Below the pieces are notes generated by a model. The model was not told where the DNA came from, searched no databases, and saw nothing but the letters and a program-made list of their open reading frames with translations. Positions 1 through 5,241 of a DNA stretch of 5,241 nucleotides are shown here, piece by piece. The DNA comes from Bordetella parapertussis (GTDB lineage Bacteria; Pseudomonadota; Gammaproteobacteria; Burkholderiales; Burkholderiaceae_C), in contig CALQBT020000223.1 of NCBI GenBank assembly GCA_943328885.2, positions 1 to 5,241 on the forward strand. Reading direction: 5' to 3'. The first letter of the stretch is position 1, and every line of letters begins with the position of its first letter. The translations under genes were made by a program, and so were the position numbers.

Positions 1-455
1 CCACCGACTTCGGCATCCTGTTCCTGCCCACCGAGAGCCTCTATGCCGAAGCGCTGCGCCGACCCGGCTTGGTGGAGGCCTTGCAGCGCGATCACCGCAT
101 CACGCTGGCCGGCCCGACGACCTTGCTCGCCACGCTGACCAGCTTGCAAATGGGCTTTCGAACGCTCGCGCTCGAGCAGCGCAGCGCCGAGGTCTGGGAG
201 GTGCTGGGGGCGGTCAAGACCGAGTTCGCGAAGTTCGGCGAGGTGCTGGCCAAGACCAAGAAAAAGCTCGATGAAGCGAGCCAAACGATAGACGCGGCGA
301 CGGTGCGCACCCGGGCTATGGCGCGCCAACTGCGCAGCGTGGAGTCGCTCACCGAGCACCGGGTGCAGCAGTTGTTGCCCGGCTTGCCGGTCGACGCGCT
401 CGATCAGGCCTCCGAGGTCGATCCGTCGGCCGCGGCGGCCGAGACCAAGGCCTGA
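1..455 (+). CDS. rmuC: DNA recombination protein RmuC, C-terminal part (5' truncated by window edge)
   Basis: This is the last 150 residues of an RmuC-family protein, read in the frame starting at base 3 and ending at TGA 453-455. The fragment opens with TDFGILFLPTESLYAEALR and continues with GPTTLLATLTSLQMGFRTLA, then EVWEVLGAVKTEFAKFG and a lysine-rich KTKKKLDEAS stretch. These are hallmark blocks of the RmuC domain near its C-terminal end. In the family, RmuC is thought to limit inversions at short inverted repeats and has a nuclease-like fold, usually behind an N-terminal membrane anchor and coiled coil; those parts lie outside the window. The visible end (residues about 70-118) is charged and probably helical, followed by an Ala-rich tail (DPSAAAAETKA). 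A TTG at base 69 could be read as a start, but the family motif continues upstream of it in the same frame, so it is internal. The stop overlaps the next gene's ATG. Family identity is secure; the biochemical role is from family knowledge. Confidence 0.95.
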   Translation, partial: TDFGILFLPTESLYAEALRRPGLVEALQRDHRITLAGPTTLLATLTSLQMGFRTLALEQRSAEVWEVLGAVKTEFAKFGEVLAKTKKKLDEASQTIDAATVRTRAMARQLRSVESLTEHRVQQLLPGLPVDALDQASEVDPSAAAAETKA

Positions 456-457
456 TG
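447..457 (+). promoter_or_regulatory. rmuC stop / MFS start overlap with AAGG ribosome site
   Basis: The TGA of rmuC (453-455) and the ATG of the transporter (455-457) share one base. AAGG at 447-450 lies 4 bases before this ATG and 10 bases before the in-frame ATG at 461. This arrangement is typical of translational coupling by re-initiation. Which of the two ATGs is used cannot be decided from sequence alone, because both spacings are slightly off the ideal. Confidence 0.55.
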
Positions 458-1702
458 GCAATGACCGAAGATGGCAAACCTGACCAGGTACCGGACGCCG
501 CCGCGCCCGTTCCGCAGAATCAGGCCCGGGTGCTGCTCTGGTTGATCGTCGGGCAGGTCGCACTGCATGCCGCGATGTCCGGCCAGCGCATGGCCGCGCC
601 CTTGCAGGCGCTGCAGGCCGGTCACAGCGTCTGGGGCGTGGGCGTGCTGTTGGCCTTGTTTGCGGCCTTGCCGGTGCTCACCGCAATGGGCAGCGGTCGG
701 ATGGCTGACCGCCACGGCTACCACCGCCCCGCCCGTTTGGCGGTGGCCTTCACGATGGTGGGTGCGGCTTGTGCGCTGCTGGCGTGCTGGCTGCCAGGCG
801 GCTGGCAGTTCGGCCTGGGCTGTGTCGGTGCGGCGGCGTCCGGTGTCGGCGCCAACATCGGCTTGATCACGATCCAGCGTACCGCCGGACAACTGGCCAA
901 CAGCAGCACCGAGCGGCTTCGCGTGTTCAGCTGGCTCGGCATGGCGCCTTCGCTGGCCAACGTGGTCGGACCGGTGGCGGCGGGTTTCATGATCGATGGC
1001 GCAGGCTACGCCTCGGCCTATGCCTTGTTGCTGACCATGCCCTTGCTGTCGCTGTGGGTGGCCCAGCGGGTGCCGGTCCTGGCGCAGCGCCACGGGGCCG
1101 GCTTGCGCGTGCCGGGCAGCAGCCGCTGGGATCTGCTCGCCACGCCCGGTATGAAGCGCTTGCTGGTCATCAACTGGCTGCTGTCAGCGAGCTGGGATGT
1201 CCACAGTTTTGCGGTGCCGGTGCTGGGGCATTCGCGGGGCTACAGTGCTTCGACCATCGGCACGGTGCTGGGCTTGTTCACGGCTGCGGTGACCCTGGTG
1301 CGGTTTGCGATTCCCTTGCTGGCGCACCGGTTGCGCGAGGTCACGGTGTTGCGCATCGGGATGGTGCTGACCGGCGGCGTGTTCGCCCTCTATCCCTTTG
1401 CCGCGACGCCCTGGCTGATGGGGGGCTGTGCGCTGTTGCTGGGGCTGACGCTGGGTGCGGTGCAACCGATGATCATGAGCACCTTGCACGAACTCACGCC
1501 GGTCGCCCGCCACGGCGAGGCGATCGCTTTTCGGTCGATGGCGATCAACCTGTCAAGCAGCGTGATGCCGCTGGTGTTTGGCCTGGCCGGTGCAGCGCTG
1601 GGGCCCGGCGTGCTGTTCTGGGTGATGGGGGCTGCGGTGGGTGGCGGCAGTTTGGTCGCCGGTGGACTGCAAAAAGTGTTCGCGGTCGACAAGCCGACCT
1701 GA
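455..1702 (+). CDS. MFS transporter, 12 transmembrane segments, substrate unknown
   Basis: A 415-residue inner-membrane protein of the major facilitator superfamily. After a hydrophilic cytoplasmic N-terminus (residues 1-24), hydrophobic segments fall at roughly 25-44, 59-78, 93-113, 117-140, 160-180, 183-207, 233-257, 266-290, 297-315, 320-341, 360-381 and 385-405. The loop after segment 2 carries the MFS motif A as GSGRMADRHGYHRP (79-92). Segment 5 has a motif C-like GPVAAGFMID (172-181), which is typical of drug/H+ antiporter-type exporters. A longer loop at 208-232 separates the two halves. Polar residues W247, D248 and H250 in segment 7 may line the pore (inference). The ATG at 455 overlaps the rmuC stop as TGATG, and AAGG at 447-450 can serve as the ribosome site. 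The ATG at 461 (residue 3) is an alternative start with a 10-base spacing from the same AAGG. Export of a small molecule is plausible, but the sequence does not tell me the substrate. Confidence 0.9.
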   Translation: MAMTEDGKPDQVPDAAAPVPQNQARVLLWLIVGQVALHAAMSGQRMAAPLQALQAGHSVWGVGVLLALFAALPVLTAMGSGRMADRHGYHRPARLAVAFTMVGAACALLACWLPGGWQFGLGCVGAAASGVGANIGLITIQRTAGQLANSSTERLRVFSWLGMAPSLANVVGPVAAGFMIDGAGYASAYALLLTMPLLSLWVAQRVPVLAQRHGAGLRVPGSSRWDLLATPGMKRLLVINWLLSASWDVHSFAVPVLGHSRGYSASTIGTVLGLFTAAVTLVRFAIPLLAHRLREVTVLRIGMVLTGGVFALYPFAATPWLMGGCALLLGLTLGAVQPMIMSTLHELTPVARHGEAIAFRSMAINLSSSVMPLVFGLAGAALGPGVLFWVMGAAVGGGSLVAGGLQKVFAVDKPT

Positions 1703-1715
1703 GGCCTTGCCTCAG
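1699..1715. terminator. Perfect inverted repeat across both convergent stop codons; possible bidirectional terminator
   Basis: CTGAGGC (1699-1705) and GCCTCAG (1709-1715) are exact inverse complements with a 3-base loop, CTT. The left arm contains the TGA stop of the MFS gene (1700-1702) and the right arm contains the complement of the prlC stop (1712-1714). Only 9 bases separate the two genes, so this is the only place for a terminator that does not lie inside coding sequence. No T-run follows the hairpin on either strand, so it would not be a classical intrinsic terminator. It may act weakly, with Rho, or be coincidental. Confidence 0.35.
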
Positions 1716-3781
1716 CCGGCCATGCCTTGGTGCCGCAGCAGCGCGTCGATGTTGGGCTCGCGGCCTCTGAAAGCCTTGAAGCTCTCCATGGCTGGGCGGC
1801 TGCCACCGGCCTCGAGAATTTCGCGCCTGAAGCGTTGTCCGACGTCGGGGTTGAACACGCCTTCTTCCTCGAAAGCGGCGAACGCGTCGGCCGACAACAA
1901 CTCGGCCCATTTGTAGCTGTAATAGCCGGCCGAATAGCCGCCGGCAAAGATGTGCGAAAAGCTGTGCTGGAAGCGGTTGAATTCTGGCGGTGGGTTGACC
2001 GAGATTTCGTCTCGGACCTGCTCGATCACGGCTTGTATGCGGGCCGGTGCGTCGGGCTCGGTGTGGATGCGCATGTCGAGCAGTGCAAACTCGACCTGCC
2101 GCAGCGTCTGCAGCCCACTCTGGAAGTTGCGCGCCGCCAGCATGCGGTCGAACAGCGCTCTCGGCAGCGAGTCGCCACTGTCGACATGGGCGCTGAGTCT
2201 GGACAGCACTTCCCATTCCCAGCAGAAGTTCTCCATGAACTGACTCGGCAACTCGACCGCATCCCATTCGACGCCCGAAATCCCTGCCACCGCCATCTCG
2301 TCGACCTTGGTCAGCAGGTGGTGCAGGCCATGGCCGAACTCATGGAACAGCGTGATCACATCGTCATGGGTCAGCAACGCGGGCCGGACCTGAGCATCGG
2401 GCTGGACCATCGGTGATGAGAAGTTGCACACCAGGTGTGCGACCGGTGTTTGCAGCGTGGCGCTGGCCTGCAGCGGGTCGGGCCGCTGCCAGCGGCTGCG
2501 GACCACATCCATCCAGGCGCCTGGCCGCTTGCCGGGCCGGGCGTACAGGTCGAGGTAGAACTGCCCCAACAACTCGGCCGCGCCGCCCTGGGGCGACGCC
2601 CGCTCAATGCGGAAGAAGCGCACGCTGTCGTGCCACACCGGCGCGCTGTCGGGGCGGATGCGAACTTCGAACAAGGTCTCGATGATGTGGAACAAACCAT
2701 CGAGCACGCGCGGCTCGGTGAAGTACTGCTTGAGCGCTTGCTCGCTGAAGGCGTAGCGCGCTTGCTTGAGTTTTTCAGACACGAAAGCCTGGTCCCAGAC
2801 TTTCAGGTCGGTGATGCCCAGTTGCTCTGCAGCGAAAGCGCGCAACTCGGCGAGATCGCGCTCGGCGTGCGGCCTGGCGCGCCGCGCCAGATCGCGCAGA
2901 AAGCCTGTGACCTGTGCTGGCGATTCGGCCATCTTGGGTACCAAGGACAAGTGGCCATAGCTGGCGTGGCCGAGTACGCAGGCTTCCTCGGCGCGCAAGG
3001 CCAGCAACTCGGTCATCAGCGCGCTGTTGTCGCGTTCGGGCGGGCCGAATTCGCTGGCCCGGGTGGCGTAGGCGCGGTAGAGCTGTTCGCGCAAGCCACG
3101 GTCGATCGCATACTGCAGCACCGGCAGGTAGACCGGCATGTGCAGCGTGAGCTTGTGGCCTTCGCGTCCCTCGGCTGCGGCGCTCAGACGGGTCTGCTGG
3201 CAGACATCGTCTGGCACGCCGGCCATCTGCTCGGCGCTGGCGTAGAGCGCGAAGCCGTCGGTCGCATCGAGCACATGCTCGCTGAACTGTTGACCCAGTT
3301 CGGCCAGGCGCTCCTGGATCTCGGCAAAGCGGATCTTGGCCTGGCCCTGCAACTCGGCGCCCGAGAGCACGAAATCGCGCATCGCATGGGCCAGCGCCTG
3401 GCGCCTGGCGGGCGCCAAGCTGATGGCGGTCGGACCGCTCGCCACGGCCTTGTACTTCGCGTAGAGCCGCTCGTCGGCGCCCAGCCGGGTGTGGAACTCG
3501 GTGACGCGCGCCAGGTTGGCGTTGTAGGCCTCGCGCAGCTCGGGCGTGTTGGCCACCGCGTTGAGGTGGCCTACCGCTTGCCAAGCGCAAGACAGGCGCT
3601 CGAGCGGCAGGTCGAGTGCTGCCGAGAGCTTGCCGTAATCGGCTTGGGTCTCGTTGCTGACGGCGCGCTCCAGCGCGGCCTCGGCCAGGGGCAGCAAGGC
3701 ATCAAGCGCCGGGCTGATGTGCTCGGGCCGGATGGTGGCGAAGTCGGGCAGGGCGGCGGTTGACAGCAGTGGATTGGTCAT
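1712..3781 (-). CDS. prlC: Oligopeptidase A, M3 family zinc metallopeptidase
   Basis: A 689-residue cytosolic thimet-type peptidase, close in length to E. coli oligopeptidase A (about 680). The family degrades short peptides, including cleaved signal peptides, late in protein turnover. The zinc site is HEFGH at residues 480-484, giving ligands H480 and H484 and catalytic base E481. The third ligand is E510 in DAVELPSQFMEN. The substrate-binding block HIFAGGYSAGYYSYKWAEL starts at H610 and supplies Y616, Y620 and Y623, matching the conserved His/Tyr set of thimet peptidases. The C-terminal FRGREPNIDALLRHQGMAG matches the PrlC end. The N-terminal two thirds is the helical M3 domain. No signal peptide or membrane segment is seen. 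The start MTNPLLSTAALPDF matches the family N-terminus, although the bases before it (reading CAGACCCGCAAACCC) lack a clear Shine-Dalgarno sequence. It lies 29 bases after folD on the same strand and is probably co-transcribed with it. No catalytic residue is missing. Confidence 0.96.
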   Translation of the reverse strand: MTNPLLSTAALPDFATIRPEHISPALDALLPLAEAALERAVSNETQADYGKLSAALDLPLERLSCAWQAVGHLNAVANTPELREAYNANLARVTEFHTRLGADERLYAKYKAVASGPTAISLAPARRQALAHAMRDFVLSGAELQGQAKIRFAEIQERLAELGQQFSEHVLDATDGFALYASAEQMAGVPDDVCQQTRLSAAAEGREGHKLTLHMPVYLPVLQYAIDRGLREQLYRAYATRASEFGPPERDNSALMTELLALRAEEACVLGHASYGHLSLVPKMAESPAQVTGFLRDLARRARPHAERDLAELRAFAAEQLGITDLKVWDQAFVSEKLKQARYAFSEQALKQYFTEPRVLDGLFHIIETLFEVRIRPDSAPVWHDSVRFFRIERASPQGGAAELLGQFYLDLYARPGKRPGAWMDVVRSRWQRPDPLQASATLQTPVAHLVCNFSSPMVQPDAQVRPALLTHDDVITLFHEFGHGLHHLLTKVDEMAVAGISGVEWDAVELPSQFMENFCWEWEVLSRLSAHVDSGDSLPRALFDRMLAARNFQSGLQTLRQVEFALLDMRIHTEPDAPARIQAVIEQVRDEISVNPPPEFNRFQHSFSHIFAGGYSAGYYSYKWAELLSADAFAAFEEEGVFNPDVGQRFRREILEAGGSRPAMESFKAFRGREPNIDALLRHQGMAG

Positions 3782-3810
3782 GGGTTTGCGGGTCTGAACA
3801 CTGAGCGTTT

Positions 3811-4662
3811 TTATATGGCGGCGCGTTCGGCCGATTCAACTGTGTTGACCAGCAACATCGTGATCGTCATCGGACCCACGCCGCCTGGCACTGGGGTGAT
3901 CCAGCCCGCGACCTCGCGCACGCCGGCGAAATCGACATCGCCGCAGAGCTTGCCCTCGTCATCACGGTTCATGCCGACGTCGATCACGACCGCGCCGGGT
4001 TTGACCATGTCCCGGGTCAGCGTGTTGCGCCTGCCCACAGCGACCACCACCACGTCAGCCTGGCGCGAGAACCAGCCCAGGTCCGGGGTCGCGCTGTGGC
4101 AGACGGTGACCGTGGCGTGGGCTTGCAGCAGCATCAGTGCCATCGGCTTGCCCACGGTGTTGCTGCGCCCGATCACCACGGCGTGCCTGCCCTTGAGCGG
4201 GACGCCGGTGGATTCGATCAGCTTCATGCAGCCATAGGGCGTGCAGGGCCGAAATCCCGGCAGACCGGCCAGCAATTCGCCGGCGCTGCGCACCGAGTAA
4301 CCGTCGACATCTTTGGCGGTGGAGATGGTCTCGATCACGCGTTGCGGGTTGATGTGTCTGGGCAGCGGCATCTGCACCAGGATGCCGTGGATCGTCGGAT
4401 CATCGTTGAGTGCACGGATGCGCGCCAGCAGCGAGGCCTCGCTGAACCCAGCCTCGTATCGCTCGAGCACCGAGTGCAGGCCGTGCTCGGCACAGGCTTT
4501 GACTTTGTTGCGCACATACACGGCCGACGCTGGGTCCTCGCCGACCAGGATGACCGCCAGCCCGGGCTTCACGCCGCGAGCGGTGAGGGCGACAGCGCGC
4601 TGCGACAGTTCGGCACGGATCTGTTGCGACAGCGCTGTGCCGCTGATGAGTTGGGCAGGCAT
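3811..4662 (-). CDS. folD: Bifunctional methylenetetrahydrofolate dehydrogenase / methenyltetrahydrofolate cyclohydrolase
   Basis: A 283-residue cytosolic enzyme that interconverts 5,10-methylene-, 5,10-methenyl- and 10-formyl-tetrahydrofolate using NADP, supplying one-carbon units for purines and formyl-methionine. Catalytic residues are in the expected order: Y49 and K53 in YVRNK, Q97 in QMPLP, and D120 in [17 protein letters not shown] (139-150) links the domains. The Rossmann-type cofactor loop is GRSNTVGKP (165-173), followed by the VVIDVGMN strand (225-232). The C-terminal signature [13 protein letters not shown] is at 259-271. Length matches the family. I chose the ATG at 4662 because GAAGGA (4675-4670) lies 7 bases upstream and MPAQLISG is the usual FolD opening. 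The 10-residue longer frame from TTG 4692 has no comparable support. The gene follows the response regulator by 84 bases and precedes prlC by 29. Confidence 0.97.
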   Translation of the reverse strand: MPAQLISGTALSQQIRAELSQRAVALTARGVKPGLAVILVGEDPASAVYVRNKVKACAEHGLHSVLERYEAGFSEASLLARIRALNDDPTIHGILVQMPLPRHINPQRVIETISTAKDVDGYSVRSAGELLAGLPGFRPCTPYGCMKLIESTGVPLKGRHAVVIGRSNTVGKPMALMLLQAHATVTVCHSATPDLGWFSRQADVVVVAVGRRNTLTRDMVKPGAVVIDVGMNRDDEGKLCGDVDFAGVREVAGWITPVPGGVGPMTITMLLVNTVESAERAAI

Positions 4663-4669
4663 GGTCGTG

Positions 4670-4675
4670 TCCTTC
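4670..4675 (-). promoter_or_regulatory. Shine-Dalgarno site of folD
   Basis: On the minus strand GAAGGA stands 7 bases before the ATG at 4662. It is a good match to the anti-Shine-Dalgarno sequence and decides the folD start in favour of 4662 over the upstream in-frame TTG at 4692. Confidence 0.75.
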
Positions 4676-4690
4676 AATGGTGCGGGATTC

Positions 4691-4725
4691 AAAATGCAAG
4701 AAGCCGCTGGCTTGCAGCGGCCTCT
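4691..4725 (-). terminator. Probable intrinsic terminator or attenuating hairpin after the response regulator gene
   Basis: The minus-strand transcript can form an 11-bp stem from AGAGGCCGCUG (4725-4715) and CAGCGGCUUCU (4709-4699) around a 5-base CAAGC loop. Seven inner pairs are perfect and one outer pair is G-U. In the plus-strand transcript that pair becomes an A-C mismatch, so the structure favours minus-strand transcription. The stem begins 22 bases after the response regulator stop codon. It is followed by UGCAUUUUG, a short and interrupted U tract, so termination may be incomplete and some transcripts could read through into folD. No convincing sigma-70 promoter is visible in the remaining gap before folD. 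Confidence 0.55.
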
Positions 4726-4746
4726 GATGGCGAGGTGGGGCGCCGC

Positions 4747-5241
4747 TCAGGCCTTGGCGGCGGCGTTGTTGTTGGCCCCGAGGGCGATCTTGAGCAGGTC
4801 GGCAACGGTGTTGGCGTTCAACTTCTCCATGATGTTGGCGCGGTGCGCCTCAACCGTCTTGATGCTGATCCCCAGGTCATCGGCGATCTGCTTGTTCAGC
4901 CGGCCAGCGACGATGCGTTCTAGCACCTGGGCCTCGCGCGTCGTCAGGCGGCTCAGCAACGCGTCGCGGCTGGCCTGCTCCTGGTGCTGGCTGAAGGCTG
5001 ACCTCGCCTGGTCGAGCATGCGTTCGACCAAGCCTATCAACTCGTCTTCCTTGAAGGGCTTCTCGATGAAGTCCATCGCCCCTTTCTTCATCGTCGTCAC
5101 GGCCATCGGCACGTCGCCATGACCGGTGATGAAGACTACAGGCAGCGGGCTCTTGCGCTCAAGCAGGCGGTCCTGCAGTTCGAGCCCACTCATGCCGTCC
5201 ATGCGGATGTCGGCGATCAGGCAAGCCACCTCTCGCGGGTC
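4747..5241 (-). CDS. FixJ/NarL-type response regulator, LuxR-family DNA-binding output (N-terminus outside window)
   Basis: The visible 164 residues run from inside the receiver domain to the stop at 4747; the start lies beyond the right edge. The receiver shows the phospho-acceptor Asp in LIADIRMDGMSG (visible residue 11), the conserved Thr in VVFITGHGDVPMAV (residue 39) and the Lys in FIEKPF (residue 61). The order and the ITGHGDVPMAV wording are characteristic of the FixJ group. A linker at about 75-95 leads to a LuxR-type helix-turn-helix, LTTREAQVLERIVAG followed by NKQIADDLGISIKTVEAHRANIMEKL (about 99-141). It ends in a short polar and Ala-rich tail (GANNNAAAKA). Phosphorylation by a partner histidine kinase would control DNA binding and transcription; that kinase is probably the gene just upstream, outside the window. 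The usual Pro after the receiver RM is Asp here (RMDGMSG). A GTG at 5229 is not the start, because receiver sequence continues upstream of it. The regulon is unknown. Confidence 0.93.
   Translation of the reverse strand, partial: DPREVACLIADIRMDGMSGLELQDRLLERKSPLPVVFITGHGDVPMAVTTMKKGAMDFIEKPFKEDELIGLVERMLDQARSAFSQHQEQASRDALLSRLTTREAQVLERIVAGRLNKQIADDLGISIKTVEAHRANIMEKLNANTVADLLKIALGANNNAAAKA

Noticed and set aside
404..1093. A 229-codon minus-strand frame opposite the rmuC end and MFS start.
   Set aside because: Its composition is dominated by His, Gln, Arg and Gly, as expected from the antisense of a GC-rich membrane protein gene. It has no motif or ribosome site support.
769..1770. A 333-codon open frame overlapping the MFS gene in another plus-strand frame.
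   Set aside because: The translation is Arg/Gly/Ala-rich and low in complexity, while the overlapping frame encodes a coherent 12-segment transporter. It also runs past the MFS stop into the prlC 3' end, as a shadow frame would.
1545..2267. A 240-codon minus-strand frame across the MFS/prlC junction.
   Set aside because: It is an alternative frame of prlC, rich in Arg, Pro and His. It crosses into the antisense of the MFS gene and shows no family motif.
2435..3763. A 442-codon open frame on the plus strand opposite prlC.
   Set aside because: It is fully antisense to a confidently identified M3 peptidase, and its translation shows no recognisable domain. In high-GC DNA the frame opposite a gene's codons often lacks stops, so this is a shadow.
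4663..4692. A 10-residue N-terminal extension of folD from TTG 4692.
   Set aside because: The ATG at 4662 has a good Shine-Dalgarno sequence at 7 bases and matches the normal FolD N-terminus. The extension has neither.
4676..4698. A possible sigma-70 promoter for folD in the AT-richer TTGCATTTTGAAT stretch.
   Set aside because: No -35/-10 pair with acceptable spacing could be made, and the T-rich bases are better explained as the tail of the hairpin.
4096..5122. Plus-strand frames of 269-275 codons opposite folD and the response regulator.
   Set aside because: They span two real minus-strand genes and their intergenic gap, and their translations show no domain. They are antisense shadows.

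Overview
This window looks like an ordinary chromosomal segment of a high-GC betaproteobacterium, most likely Burkholderiales (Comamonadaceae or Rubrivivax/Leptothrix-like). That placement rests on the GC-rich third codon positions, the sequence style of FolD ([22 protein letters not shown]), RmuC and PrlC, and a FixJ-type regulator beside folD. It is my recognition of protein families, not a database match. Coding density is about 97%. I see no mobile element, tRNA, rRNA, CRISPR array or phage gene.

Left part, plus strand: the window opens inside rmuC (C-terminal 150 residues). Its stop overlaps by one base (TGATG) the start of a 415-residue, 12-segment major facilitator superfamily (MFS) transporter. 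The two genes are very probably co-transcribed and translationally coupled, although no shared function is apparent.

Right part, minus strand, read from right to left: a FixJ/NarL-type response regulator missing its N-terminus (the gene continues past the right edge), then an 84-base gap holding a strong hairpin that probably acts as a terminator, then folD (methylenetetrahydrofolate dehydrogenase/cyclohydrolase), then after 29 bases prlC (oligopeptidase A, M3 zinc metallopeptidase). folD and prlC probably form a housekeeping pair. The regulator is probably a separate, partly insulated unit whose sensor kinase lies outside the window.

The two blocks converge with only 9 bases between stop codons. 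A 7-bp inverted repeat there includes both stop codons.

I looked for a hidden or novel system and did not find one. The long extra open frames opposite or across prlC, the MFS gene and folD are explained by high GC content. The most noteworthy points are small: the compact convergent hairpin, the strand-asymmetric hairpin after the response regulator, and the rmuC-transporter overlap.
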